A stretch of DNA of 64,000 nt from Melioribacter sp. (GCA_020723965.1 DYHW01000001.1:544587-608586); one strand, 5' to 3'. Shown: positions 36,328-45,570, numbered from the stretch's first letter. Made by a program: numbers and translations. The notes: generated by a model from the letters alone, not told the origin.

Positions 36328-36784
36328 GAAAATTCTTGTCCCAATCGATTTTTCAGACTATTCAAAGAACGCATTAAAATATGCAGCTCAATTTGCTCAA
36401 AAATTCAATGCAAAGATATTTTTAATATATGTTGTTGAGCCAATGATTTATCCTGCTGATTTCAGCATGGGGCAGGTAGCAATTCCATCAACAGATATAG
36501 ATTTGCACGCGCGTGCAGAGGAGGAATTGAAAAAACTTGCTATAGAGTTTATTAAAAGTAACTTGGAAGTTGAAACTATGATTAGAACAGGAAAACCATT
36601 TGTAGAGATAAACGACACTGCAAAAGAGAAAGATGTTGATTTAATTATTATTGCTACACATGGACATACAGGCGTTGAGCACCTTTTGTTTGGCAGCACT
36701 GCAGAAAAGGTCGTTCGCAAAGCTCCGTGTCCCGTTCTAACTTTACGCGAACCGATAAAAGGTTTCATGTTTAAGGGTAACTAA
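36314..36784 (+). CDS. Universal stress protein (UspA family)
   Basis: The 156-residue protein has KKILVPIDFSDYSKNALKYA at the N-terminus and the ATP-binding motif IIIATHGHTGVEHLLFGSTAEKVVRKAPCPVL (G-2X-G-9X-G-S type). AAAGGAGGG at 36300-36308 is a strong ribosome site. It is translationally linked to the cyclic-nucleotide-binding gene before it and followed 16 bases later by an eIF2B-like gene. Confidence 0.92.
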   Translation: MEMIKKILVPIDFSDYSKNALKYAAQFAQKFNAKIFLIYVVEPMIYPADFSMGQVAIPSTDIDLHARAEEELKKLAIEFIKSNLEVETMIRTGKPFVEINDTAKEKDVDLIIIATHGHTGVEHLLFGSTAEKVVRKAPCPVLTLREPIKGFMFKGN

Positions 36785-36799
36785 ATATAGCAGCTCTCT

Positions 36800-37588
36800 A
36801 TGAATAAAAAAGTTGAAGTTGAACTACAAAAAATTATTTCCGATAAAACTTCGGGAAGCGAAGAACTGCTTGAGAAAATAAATTTTTTCTTTTCAAAAAA
36901 CATAGACAAGTTGCCCAACGCTTTTGCTGTTATTTCACATCTTAAAAAACATTTTAGAACATTTCAAAATATTCAGAATTATTTCAGAGCGTTAAAGAAA
37001 ATGGCTGCTAGTGGACGGTTATCCGTTGATTTTTTTAAAAGATTTGAGGATAGTTCCAATACTGCTTACAATAAAATATTTATCAATGCTTTCCCTTATT
37101 TAAAAAAGAGGAAGACTATTCTTACAATTTCCAACAGTAAAACTGTTTTTGAAATTTTGAAAAGATTAAATGTAACTGGAAATATGCCGTTTGTAATCAT
37201 TTGTGAATCACGTCCAAAATTCGAAGGAAGAATACTTGCAAAGAAATTGATAACAGAAAAGATGAAAGTTCAGCTTATTACTGAAGCGCAAATTTCCGAC
37301 TTTGTTGAAAAAAGCGATTGTGTATTAATAGGCGCAGATGTGCTCTTAAAAAATGGAGGAGTTGTTAATAAGATAGGAAGTAAAACTCTGGCTATTGTTG
37401 CAAAGTATTTTAGGAAACCATTTTATGTAGTTGCCGGTAGAACTAAATTCTGTTCACAAAATAGTTTTGCGCAAAAGAGAGAGCTGCCGGAAGAAATTTG
37501 GAAAAACCGCACTAAAAATATTATTCTACAAAACTATTACTTCGAAACGGTTCCAAAATTTTTAATAACTAAAATAATATCTGCATAG
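36800..37588 (+). CDS. eIF2B/ribose-1,5-bisphosphate-isomerase-like protein
   Basis: The 262 residues contain IICESRPKFEGRILAKKL, CVLIGADVLLKNGGVVNKIGS and KPFYVVAGRTKF, conserved in the eIF2B alpha/beta/delta, MtnA and R15P isomerase superfamily. The catalytic-type Cys of the ISNSKTV region is absent (TISNSKT here), so activity is doubtful. Possible roles are a sugar-phosphate isomerase or a regulatory relative. It stands at the end of the hisA-CNBD-UspA run. Confidence 0.75.
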   Translation: MNKKVEVELQKIISDKTSGSEELLEKINFFFSKNIDKLPNAFAVISHLKKHFRTFQNIQNYFRALKKMAASGRLSVDFFKRFEDSSNTAYNKIFINAFPYLKKRKTILTISNSKTVFEILKRLNVTGNMPFVIICESRPKFEGRILAKKLITEKMKVQLITEAQISDFVEKSDCVLIGADVLLKNGGVVNKIGSKTLAIVAKYFRKPFYVVAGRTKFCSQNSFAQKRELPEEIWKNRTKNIILQNYYFETVPKFLITKIISA

Positions 37589-37711
37589 AACACAAACCGA
37601 TTAACACTTTATTTAACGCACTCCATATTAACTTCAAAATCAAGCTGACAAGTTTGTTTCTGTCGTATTCAATATAGAGAAAATACAAAGACACAAATGT
37701 TAAGCTTCATT

Positions 37712-37741
37712 TTAAAACAAACAAAAAAATTATTTTGTTTG
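37712..37741 (-). terminator. Terminator overlapping the end of the TPR gene
   Basis: CAAACAAAA (37718-37726) and TTTTGTTTG (37733-37741) form a perfect 9-bp AT-rich stem. On the minus strand the stem begins within the last codons of the TPR gene, holds its stop codon in the loop, and is followed by TTTTAAAA. It is weak in GC but well placed. Confidence 0.5.
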
Positions 37742-38359
37742 CTGAGGCATCTGTTCGATATGTTTAACAGCTTGCTGCGCAATATGTCCAACTTCTGTTT
37801 TGGGATATTTTTCAGATAGTTCTTTCCATATTGAAAGAGCTTTTTTGGTTTCACCTTTTGCGAAATAAATTGCCCCTAGATTATAATTTCCGATCAAATT
37901 ATTTTTATCTATCCCCAAAACATTATTATTGTATTTCATTGCTTTATCTAGATCGCCTTTATTAAAGTGAACAAAAGTAAGCTGCAGTAAAATATCGATG
38001 CGTTTAGGATCCGCGCTTAAAATTTTGTTGTAATACTCTAATGCTTCGTCAAGTTTGTGCGCCATCGTTAGCATATCGGCATACTCGCGAATCTTTAATG
38101 TGTCTTTTGGACTTTTATCAACTGCAGCTCTTAGCTCTTTCAAACGCAGAGCAACTTCATCCATTACGTTTGATTTTGACGGTAGATCGCTATCGCTTTG
38201 TGATTTCATTCCACTATGAATATCGTCTTCAGGCATTTGCGCATGTGGGTCTACTCTCTTTGTATTATCCGATTCTTTAACGGTGTTGGAAAAGAAGATT
38301 ACGGCAGCAATGAATACTAAGAATACACCCAGATATATAAAAATTGGTTTTACTTTCAT
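37730..38359 (-). CDS. Membrane-anchored TPR protein
   Basis: The 209 residues have an N-terminal membrane anchor (PIFIYLGVFLVFIAAVIFFSNTV), an acidic linker, and three to four tetratricopeptide repeats from ~80 (ALEYYNKILSADPKRIDILL, AMKYNNNVLGIDKNNLIGNYNLG, ALSIWKELSEKYPKTEV). TPR arrays bind other proteins. It could assist assembly of an envelope complex such as cytochrome c maturation, which often uses such proteins, but nothing adjacent confirms this. It is a single gene on its strand. Confidence 0.82.
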   Translation of the reverse strand: MKVKPIFIYLGVFLVFIAAVIFFSNTVKESDNTKRVDPHAQMPEDDIHSGMKSQSDSDLPSKSNVMDEVALRLKELRAAVDKSPKDTLKIREYADMLTMAHKLDEALEYYNKILSADPKRIDILLQLTFVHFNKGDLDKAMKYNNNVLGIDKNNLIGNYNLGAIYFAKGETKKALSIWKELSEKYPKTEVGHIAQQAVKHIEQMPQQTK

Positions 38360-38593
38360 TTGTTCTCCGATTTATTCAAAATTTGAGTGGCAAATTAAGA
38401 TATTTTTCTTAAAAAAGTTTTTCCTTTCTATCTTTTGTAGCGTTCAGTCTGAGACTGCCTCGTTACAATTAGCTCAATCAAGAGGTTTCTGTGGCAGCGA
38501 ATAAGGAAAGAAACTCGAGTAAAAATATGAAGCAAAAGTCTTTCAAAAATTATAAGTTAAATTGTATTTTAAAATGAGAGCACAAAACTATAA

Positions 38594-40705
38594 ATGAACA
38601 GTGATCTATTACGGTTTCTATTTCTTTTAGCAACTTTTTTAAGCGCTGTTGGAATTCTTGTAATAATATATTCGCGGGATACTATTGGAACAGCGAGTAA
38701 ATTATTTATCTTAATTCTAATCTTAATCTTAGCTTATCTAATTTCGCACGGCGTTCATTTTCTTTTTATGTATAACAAAGATGTTACAGCGCTGGATATT
38801 TCTTGTCACTCGTTCCTACTTCTAATTATTGTTGCGCTTACGTTTTTCACTTGGAATTATCCGGGTCCGCAAAGGATTGGCTTAGTCAAAACATTTATGA
38901 TACTGCTTCCAACTTTATTTTTACTTTTTTTATTGTGGAATGGAAACCTAATCCAGGAATCGCATGCGCATATGGGAATGTTTGAAGCGCATTACACTTC
39001 GCTATATCCGCTCTACTTATTTTGGTATTTGGCGCTAATTATATTGAATGTTAATTGGATAATTAAGAAAAGAAGATCGGAAACGAATTTTCAAATTCGT
39101 TCGCAGCTTTTATTATTCTTGCTTGGATTGATCATTACAAATCTAACTTCGTTTACTTTTGGACTGTTTCTGCCTTGGGTGTTGGGATTTTATTTTTTAG
39201 TTGAGATGAGTCCGTTGGCATTTTTAGCAGGAGTGATTTTATTTACCGCCGTAGCAATTGGCAAATATAATATGTTTCCGGCAGCTTTTGATAAAGTAAA
39301 CCGGTTCAGCATCAACCGTAAAATGTTTTTCAGTTCTGTAATTATTGTTCCTATAATTATACTGATTGTTCAAATTCCGTTAGGCAGATTGATCTTCAAT
39401 ATAGAAACAAATCTTGAACTCACCCGTTATTTTTTGATCAGTCTGTTTGTTGGAATAATAGTAAGTTTAAGCATTACGTTTGTTATTCTACAGGTCATTT
39501 CCAATCCGCTGAATAAACTAAAAGCAAAAGTAATTGATATAGAAAAAGGCAACTATGGAATACAGACCGATTATTCCTCTAACGATGAAATTGGAGAACT
39601 CTCGGCGGCGTTTAATCGTATGTCTGAAACTCTTAAAAAGAATGCGGTGGAATTACAAGGAAAAGAAAACCGGATTTCTCTTTTGTTAAATGCATTTGAG
39701 AACGCTGCCGCTGCAATTGCAATAACCGATGTAAACTATACGGTGATCGAATCCAATCATCAGTTCTGTGAATTTGTAAAAAAAGAAAAGAGCGGCGTTA
39801 TTGGAAGTTCGATCAAGTATTTGCAGTTCTCCAACGGTGAAAAATATTTTGAGAATATTATTTCTGTTCTAATTAAGCAAGAAAGGTTTAGCGGAGAGTA
39901 TGATTTTTTTGATTTATTGGGAGAGAAAAAAAATTTATTGATTTCCGCAACACCGGTTAGTATTGCAAATGAAAATTTTACCGGATTCCTCTTTGTTGAA
40001 CTTGATATTACAGATAGAAAGAAATTAGAAAAGAAATTAGCGCAGTCCGAAAAACTTGCAGCGCTTGGTAAAATGTCTGCTGTTTTGGCTCACGAGATTA
40101 AAACGCCACTGACTTCAATAAAACTTAATACTGATATGCTCAGCGAATCATTATCGCTTAGTAGCGAAGAGCAAAATTCATTTAACATTATCTCAAAAGA
40201 GATCAACCGGATGAACAATCTTGTGAAAGAAGTATTACTGTTTTCACGACAAATAGAATTGAATTATTCGAATGTAGATGTTAGGGAAATATTAGAAAAC
40301 ATTTTGATAGAGATTCGGAATAAAATTGATTTAAAAAAAATTTCTATAACGAACAGTGTCGAAAGCCAGCAAATAGAGATTGACGCCGAGAAAATAAAGC
40401 AAGTCTTGTTGAACATGATAGATAATTCGATCGAGTCGATGGAAGCCGGCGGAGCAATAGTATTCTCTTCTAAAATAAACTTAGCGACAAATGAATTATC
40501 TATTTACATCAAAGACAGCGGCAGCGGTATTTCTGATGATCAAAAGATTTTCGAACCATTCTTTACAACAAAGGCATCCGGCACCGGTCTTGGTTTATCA
40601 ATTTCGCAAAAAATTATTGAGCAGCATAAAGGCGCTCTCAAATTTATATCTTCTAAACCTGGCGAAACAATATTTGAAATTGTATTACCGTTAACCAAAA
40701 ATTAG
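38594..40705 (+). CDS. Membrane sensor histidine kinase with HAMP and PAS domains
   Basis: The 703-residue protein has about eight to nine membrane helices in the first ~300 residues, HAMP (~300-350, ISNPLNKLKAKVIDIEKGNYG), a PAS-like domain (~365-480) and a HisKA domain with His 500 in SAVLAHEIKTPLTSIK. The HATPase domain shows NMIDNSIESM, DSGSGI and TGLGLSI. The multi-helix sensor is unusual and may sense a membrane or lipid-borne signal. The regulator gene follows after 7 bases. No target operon is obvious. Confidence 0.92.
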   Translation: MNSDLLRFLFLLATFLSAVGILVIIYSRDTIGTASKLFILILILILAYLISHGVHFLFMYNKDVTALDISCHSFLLLIIVALTFFTWNYPGPQRIGLVKTFMILLPTLFLLFLLWNGNLIQESHAHMGMFEAHYTSLYPLYLFWYLALIILNVNWIIKKRRSETNFQIRSQLLLFLLGLIITNLTSFTFGLFLPWVLGFYFLVEMSPLAFLAGVILFTAVAIGKYNMFPAAFDKVNRFSINRKMFFSSVIIVPIIILIVQIPLGRLIFNIETNLELTRYFLISLFVGIIVSLSITFVILQVISNPLNKLKAKVIDIEKGNYGIQTDYSSNDEIGELSAAFNRMSETLKKNAVELQGKENRISLLLNAFENAAAAIAITDVNYTVIESNHQFCEFVKKEKSGVIGSSIKYLQFSNGEKYFENIISVLIKQERFSGEYDFFDLLGEKKNLLISATPVSIANENFTGFLFVELDITDRKKLEKKLAQSEKLAALGKMSAVLAHEIKTPLTSIKLNTDMLSESLSLSSEEQNSFNIISKEINRMNNLVKEVLLFSRQIELNYSNVDVREILENILIEIRNKIDLKKISITNSVESQQIEIDAEKIKQVLLNMIDNSIESMEAGGAIVFSSKINLATNELSIYIKDSGSGISDDQKIFEPFFTTKASGTGLGLSISQKIIEQHKGALKFISSKPGETIFEIVLPLTKN

Positions 40706-40712
40706 AATAACC

Positions 40713-42062
40713 ATGGATAAAATTTTAGTAATTGATGATGACGATTCTATAAGGCAGACATTAACAAATCTTTTAACTCGTCTTAATTATAAAGTCTTAT
40801 CGGTTCCCGATGGAAAAATAGGCATTAAGATTGCGAAAGAGGAACATCCCGATCTTGTTATATCAGATGTTCGAATGCCGCAATTAAGCGGTCTGGAAGT
40901 TTTGGAAGAACTGCAAAAATATGATTCTCAGATCCGAGTTATTATAATCACCGCGCACGATGATATGGCGGCAACAGTTCAAGCAATGCAAAAAGGCGCT
41001 TACGATTTTATTGAGAAGCCGATTGAGATGGAACGGCTAAAAGTTTCTATCAAGCGCGCATTAGAGAATAAGAGACTAAGCGAGAAAATTGAAACGATAA
41101 TTTCTGATAATGTTATTTCATATCAGTATGAAAATACGATTATCGGCAGGTCTCAATTGATGCGCGATGTTTATAAAAAGATAGGGCAAGTTTCTGCAAA
41201 CAGAGTTACAGTTCTAATTCAAGGTGAAAGCGGAACCGGAAAAGAGTTAGTTGCAAAATCAATTCATTATAGTGGAGTAACAAAAGAGCATCCATTCGTT
41301 GCTGTCAATTGCACAGCTATTACAGAATCATTACTTGAAAGTGAATTGTTCGGACACGAGAAAGGCGCGTTTACAGGATCTATCAAAGATAAAAAAGGAA
41401 AGTTCGAATTAGCAGGCGAAGGAACAATTTTCTTGGATGAAATTTCTGAAATGTCGCCTAACCTTCAAGTAAAACTTTTAAGAGCGCTGCAAGAGAGAGA
41501 ATTTGAAAGAGTCGGCGGTGAAAATATAATTCAAATGAAAGCAAGAATTATTACAGCTACCAATAAAGATTTAACCGCTCTAGTAAAGCAAGGAAAGTTT
41601 AGAGAAGATTTATATTTCAGATTGAAGGTTGTAAGCATAGAACTGCCTCCGCTACGCCAAAGAAAAGATGATATTCCTCTTTTAGTAACTCACTTCTTAA
41701 ATAAGATAAATGCTGATCTTCATAAAAGTGTTAACAAAGTACCGGCAGAAGTAATGGAATATCTCAAAAGTTATGATTGGGTTGGTAATGTTAGAGAATT
41801 AGAAAATACTTTGATGCAAGCAATTGTGTTGACAAGCGGAGATGTTTTGTTAAAGGAAAATGTTTTGATCCGAAACGCCGAAAAATCTACTTCTGATTAC
41901 AAACCGGGAAAGGTGAATTTAGCCGAAGTTGAAAAACGACACATCGAGTATATCCTAAATGAAACAAAATGGAATAAACAAAAGTCCGCTGCAATACTTG
42001 GCATTTCTATTCCCACACTTTATAGCAAAATAGAAAATTATAAACTGAGTCCGGATAAATGA
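40713..42062 (+). CDS. NtrC-family sigma-54-dependent response regulator
   Basis: The 449 residues contain a receiver domain with the phosphoacceptor Asp 52 (VISDVRMPQ), an AAA+ domain with GESGTGKELVAKS near 171, GAFTGSIKD (the sigma-54 contact loop) and LFLDE-type Walker B (IFLDEISEM), and a C-terminal Fis-type helix-turn-helix (KQKSAAILGISIPTLYSKI). It pairs with the kinase at 38594 and activates sigma-54 promoters. Regulated genes are unknown. Confidence 0.95.
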   Translation: MDKILVIDDDDSIRQTLTNLLTRLNYKVLSVPDGKIGIKIAKEEHPDLVISDVRMPQLSGLEVLEELQKYDSQIRVIIITAHDDMAATVQAMQKGAYDFIEKPIEMERLKVSIKRALENKRLSEKIETIISDNVISYQYENTIIGRSQLMRDVYKKIGQVSANRVTVLIQGESGTGKELVAKSIHYSGVTKEHPFVAVNCTAITESLLESELFGHEKGAFTGSIKDKKGKFELAGEGTIFLDEISEMSPNLQVKLLRALQEREFERVGGENIIQMKARIITATNKDLTALVKQGKFREDLYFRLKVVSIELPPLRQRKDDIPLLVTHFLNKINADLHKSVNKVPAEVMEYLKSYDWVGNVRELENTLMQAIVLTSGDVLLKENVLIRNAEKSTSDYKPGKVNLAEVEKRHIEYILNETKWNKQKSAAILGISIPTLYSKIENYKLSPDK

Positions 42063-42261
42063 ATTACCCTGCCGCAAGCAGCGGAGTATTAGACCCATAA
42101 GTGAATAACGGTTCTCAGCTCATCTCCAAAGACTTTTTTTGCTGAACAAATACAATTCAAATTGTCGTGTTTTCTTTTATAAATAATCATGCTTTTTTTC
42201 CAAATCATGCTTAATTTAAGTTAAAGTTTTCTTCTTATCTTTTACATTAAACAGCGGGCAT

Positions 42262-44184
42262 ATGGACGGTCAATCATTAGATATACTTTCTGAAAAACTT
42301 GCAAAATTAAAAGAGCTATATCCTGAAGCATTTACCGAAGACAAAATTGATTGGGAAAAATTACAAACAACGCTCGGAGCGCAAATCAATCTCAGTCAAG
42401 AACGTTATCATCTCAATTGGGCTGGCAAAAGTGAAGTTTTCAGAGTTCTTCAACAAAGAACATCAGCAACATTAATTCCCGTTCCCGAAGAATCTTTTCC
42501 TGTAAATGTCTCCCCCTTTGGGGGAGAAACAGAGGGGGCTAATGTCTTCATAGAAGGTGAAAACCTTGAAGTCCTTAAAGTCTTGCAGAAATCTTACTTC
42601 GGTAAGATAAAAATGATTTACATTGACCCGCCTTATAACACCGGAAACGACAGCTTCATTTATCCCGACCGTTTTTCTGAATCCAAAGATGAATACCTAA
42701 AGCGTATTGGTGATAAAGATGAAGAAGGTTATCTGCTAAAAGAAGGAATGTTTAGAAAGAACAACAAAGACAGCGGGCACTACCACAGCAATTGGTTGAG
42801 CATGATGTATCCGCGCCTTTATCTTGCAAGAAATTTACTGCGTGATGACGGAGTAATATTTGTCTCTATTGATGATAACGAAGTTCACAACCTACGAATG
42901 ATTATGAATGAGATTTTTGGTGAAGAAAATTTTGTAAGTGAATTTATATGGAACAAGAAATCTGGGCGACAAAATGATGCAAGATTTGTTTCTAAAAATC
43001 ATGAATACATATTATGTTATTGTAAAAGTGAAGAAATATTCGATCTAAATTTACTTCCTCGAACTGCTGAAACAAACGAAGAATTTGAAAACTTAGATGA
43101 AGATAAACGTGGTGATTGGATTCATAGACCGCTGCACGCAAAAAGTGGAAAGGAATCAAGTGTTTATGAAATAACATTTCCTAATAGTGTATCGTGGCGC
43201 CCACCAAAAGGAACATACCCTCGTTTTTCGAAAGAAAAATTGCTTGAATTATTTTATGATAACAGACTATGGTTTGGAAAAGAAGGTAAAAATGTTCCAA
43301 GATATAAAAGATTTCTAACTGAGGTAAAAAACGGTATAATAACCAACACTTTATTATTTGCTAAAGAAGTTGGTAACACACAATTAGCAAAAGAGGAATA
43401 TCGTAAAATAATGTCTGATGTTAATTTTGATAATCCTAAACCAGTTACTTTATTAAAATATTTATTGAATCTTGGTTCCGAAGAAGATGATCTCATTCTC
43501 GATTTCTTCGCCGGTTCCGGCACAACAGCGCAAGCTGTCATGGAATTAAATAAAGAAGATGGGGGCAACAGAAAATTTATATTAGTTCAGCTTCCGGAAA
43601 AAACAGACGAGAGCAGCGAAGCATACAAAGCCGGTTATAAAACTATCGCGGAAATCTGCAAAGAAAGAATTAGAAGAGTAATAAACCGCCTCACCCCGCC
43701 CCTCTCCAAAGGAGAGGGTGGATTGTTTTCTAATTCAATAGAAGCATCTCCCCCTTCGGGGGAGAAACAGAGGGGGCTTGGTTTCAAAGTATTCAAACTC
43801 GCTCCCTCAAATTTTAAAATTTGGCGCAGCGATATTATAGAAAACACCGAAGAACTTGAAAAGATGATGAACATATTTGACGATCAAGTAAAACCGAATG
43901 CTGAAAAAGAAAACATGCTTTACGAATTGATACTCAAATCCGGTTATCCATTAACCGTAGAGACGCTGCATGCAGCGTCTCAAGGTGGCAGTTATTATTC
44001 CATCAACAACAACGAAACAATAATTCTTCTTGATGCTGTCAACCAAACAATAATTGATGAAATACTGAAATTAAATCCTAAGAATATAATTGCTCTCGAT
44101 AAACTATTTGCCGGCAACGATCAGCTTAAAACAAATACAGCATTACAAATGAAAGATGCTAACATAGAATTTAGAACGGTGTGA
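42262..44184 (+). CDS. mod: Type III restriction-modification DNA methyltransferase (Mod)
   Basis: The 640 residues show the beta-class order: DPPY at 122-125, then the SAM site FFAGSGTTAQ at ~416-423. The enzyme methylates adenine at an asymmetric site and supplies site recognition for Res (46319). The reading frame contains palindromic repeats: near-identical 31-base units at 42510-42540 and 43748-43778, a CCCTCTCC/GGAGAGGG hairpin at 43700-43718 and a 22-base perfect palindrome at 43960-43981. They add residues such as SPFGGETEGA that look foreign to the family. The last 17 codons are duplicated downstream of the next gene. Confidence 0.92.
   Translation: MDGQSLDILSEKLAKLKELYPEAFTEDKIDWEKLQTTLGAQINLSQERYHLNWAGKSEVFRVLQQRTSATLIPVPEESFPVNVSPFGGETEGANVFIEGENLEVLKVLQKSYFGKIKMIYIDPPYNTGNDSFIYPDRFSESKDEYLKRIGDKDEEGYLLKEGMFRKNNKDSGHYHSNWLSMMYPRLYLARNLLRDDGVIFVSIDDNEVHNLRMIMNEIFGEENFVSEFIWNKKSGRQNDARFVSKNHEYILCYCKSEEIFDLNLLPRTAETNEEFENLDEDKRGDWIHRPLHAKSGKESSVYEITFPNSVSWRPPKGTYPRFSKEKLLELFYDNRLWFGKEGKNVPRYKRFLTEVKNGIITNTLLFAKEVGNTQLAKEEYRKIMSDVNFDNPKPVTLLKYLLNLGSEEDDLILDFFAGSGTTAQAVMELNKEDGGNRKFILVQLPEKTDESSEAYKAGYKTIAEICKERIRRVINRLTPPLSKGEGGLFSNSIEASPPSGEKQRGLGFKVFKLAPSNFKIWRSDIIENTEELEKMMNIFDDQVKPNAEKENMLYELILKSGYPLTVETLHAASQGGSYYSINNNETIILLDAVNQTIIDEILKLNPKNIIALDKLFAGNDQLKTNTALQMKDANIEFRTV
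42510..42540. repeat. Palindromic unit inside mod, copy 1
   Basis: This 31-base unit (CTCCCCCTTTGGGGGAG stem followed by AAACAGAGGGGGCT) differs by one base from the copy at 43748-43778. It is read in frame as about ten residues at ~83-93 of Mod, just before the conserved FIEGENLEVLK segment. Confidence 0.75.
43700..43778. repeat. Second palindromic cluster inside mod
   Basis: It holds a hairpin CCCTCTCC-AAA-GGAGAGGG (43700-43718) and the second 31-base unit (43748-43778; CTCCCCCTTCGGGGGAG stem). Together they are read as roughly 27 residues between the IRRVINR and GFKVFKL segments, which are normally closer in Mod proteins. Confidence 0.75.
43960..43981. repeat. 22-base perfect palindrome inside mod
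   Basis: GAGACGCTGCA is followed directly by its reverse complement, TGCAGCGTCTC. It is read in frame as ETLHAAS-type residues near 567-574. Confidence 0.7.
44133..44182 (+). repeat. Direct repeat at the 3' end of mod (copy 1)
   Basis: These 50 bases encode the last residues of Mod (NTALQMKDANIEFRTV). They recur at 45031-45080 with two synonymous changes (48 of 50 identical). The pair brackets the Bro-N gene. Confidence 0.85.
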
Positions 44185-44195
44185 GGGGGTTTTAG

Positions 44196-45032
44196 ATGAG
44201 CAACATTAAACTATTCGAATCAAAAAAAATTCGTTCCGTTTGGAATGAGAAGGAACAGAAGTGGTATTTTTCAGTAATAGATATTATTTCGGTTCTAACC
44301 GAAAGTAATCGCCCAAGAAAATATTGGAGTGATCTTAAGAAGAAATTGCTCAAGGAGGGATATGAGCAGTTGTCCGAAAAAATCGGACAACTGAAGTTGG
44401 AAGCTGAAGACGGTAAAAAATATATGACAGACATCGCTGATACCGAGACATTAATGCGATTAATCCAATCTATTCCATCTCCAAAAGCCGAACCATTTAA
44501 ACGGTGGCTTGCAAAAGTCGGTTACGAACGACTCGAAGAAATCGAAAATCCCGAACTTGCTTCGAAAAGAATTAGAGAAATTTACAGAGCTAAAGGTTAC
44601 AGCGATGAATGGATTGAAAAACGTTTACGCGGTATTGCCGTTAGAGACGAATTGACCAATGAATGGAAAAAACGCGGAGTAAAAGAACAAATCGAGTTTG
44701 CTATTCTAACTTCAGAAATAAGCAAAGCAACATTTGGATTAACACCATCCGAATATAAAGTAGTAAAAAATCTTCCAGGTAAAGGAGAAAACCTTAGAGA
44801 TCACATGACAGATCTTGAATTGATTTTTTCAATGCTCGGAGAAGCATCAACAACAGAAATAACAAAGAAAACCGATACAAAAGGATTTGATCAAAATAAA
44901 ACTGCCGCAAAAAAAGGCGGTAAAATTGCCGGAGATGCAAGGGAAGCTCTTGAAAAAGAAACCGGCAAAAAAGTTGTTTCTAACGAAAATTATTTGCAGT
45001 TAACAGAAAAGAAAAAACGGAAACTAAAATAA
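44196..45032 (+). CDS. Bro-N domain (phage antirepressor-like) protein
   Basis: The 278 residues begin with a Bro-N fold (IKLFESKKIRSVWNEKEQKWYFSVIDIISVL, RKYWSDLKKKL) typical of phage antirepressors. A conserved middle (LMRLIQSIPSPKAEPFKRWLAKVGYERLEEI) and a basic C-terminal region with TKGFDQNKTAAKKGGKIAGDAR follow. A family of chromosomal Bro-N proteins like this occurs beside restriction and mobile genes. It lies between mod and the accessory genes and is bracketed by a duplicated mod tail, so it looks inserted. An 11-bp perfect hairpin (44367-44377 with 44383-44393) lies in its coding sequence. Role unknown. Confidence 0.85.
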   Translation: MSNIKLFESKKIRSVWNEKEQKWYFSVIDIISVLTESNRPRKYWSDLKKKLLKEGYEQLSEKIGQLKLEAEDGKKYMTDIADTETLMRLIQSIPSPKAEPFKRWLAKVGYERLEEIENPELASKRIREIYRAKGYSDEWIEKRLRGIAVRDELTNEWKKRGVKEQIEFAILTSEISKATFGLTPSEYKVVKNLPGKGENLRDHMTDLELIFSMLGEASTTEITKKTDTKGFDQNKTAAKKGGKIAGDAREALEKETGKKVVSNENYLQLTEKKKRKLK

Positions 45033-45082
45033 ATACTGCATTACAAATGAAAGACGCTAACATAGAATTTAGAACGGTGTAA
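45031..45082 (+). pseudogene. Duplicated tail of mod after the Bro-N gene
   Basis: The frame reads NTALQMKDANIEFRTV followed by TAA, the same as the real Mod C-terminus. It overlaps the stop codon of the Bro-N gene. It has no start of its own and is a scar of insertion or recombination. Confidence 0.85.
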
Positions 45083-45084
45083 AA

Positions 45085-45570
45085 ATGGCACATTTTATAA
45101 CACAGCAAGACGCAGATTTTTTCTTTGGAATGGAAAAATTTCCTGAGGAAGATATTGAATATCAATTTCCGCATTCGGGAGAGAAGTTGATACTATCCTT
45201 TGTTTCTGTCGACAAGCGTGAAAAATTTTTATTTGATCTTTATCGAGGAAGTATTAAAATAACAAAGGTAGTTTATCAAAACAGAGTTAGAAAAGCATAT
45301 ATTCTGAGGAGATTAGATTTTGACGGCGCCTCACATCCAAATCCCGAGGTTGAAACAGTTCCATTAGAACTGCTTGAACCGTATAATGGAAAAGAAATTC
45401 CTTCGCCTCACTTACATTTATATGTTGAGGGTTTTGGAGAGAAGTGGGCAGTACCTGCTGAATTATTTTTACCGCTTGACGGAAAAGATATTTATGAAAT
45501 TATGGAAGAATTTTTTAAATATTGCAATGTCAAACAATTACCAAAGATTACAAAAACATTACTAATATGA
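45085..45570 (+). CDS. Unknown protein of the type III restriction island
   Basis: The 161-residue cytoplasmic protein has no membrane segment and no motif that I can name. It is rich in acidic and aromatic residues (ADFFFGMEKFPEEDIEYQFPHSGEKLILSF, RRLDFDGASHPNPE). It lies directly after the duplicated mod tail, and its stop overlaps the next start (ATGA). Before the Bro-N insertion it would have been the gene next to mod. The co-occurrence with the DUF1828-like protein suggests a paired accessory module, perhaps toxin-antitoxin-like or regulatory. This is inference only. Confidence 0.7.
   Translation: MAHFITQQDADFFFGMEKFPEEDIEYQFPHSGEKLILSFVSVDKREKFLFDLYRGSIKITKVVYQNRVRKAYILRRLDFDGASHPNPEVETVPLELLEPYNGKEIPSPHLHLYVEGFGEKWAVPAELFLPLDGKDIYEIMEEFFKYCNVKQLPKITKTLLI

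Noticed and set aside
42069..42084. CCGC/GCGG hairpin after the NtrC-type gene as a terminator
   Set aside because: Very short stem and no T-run.
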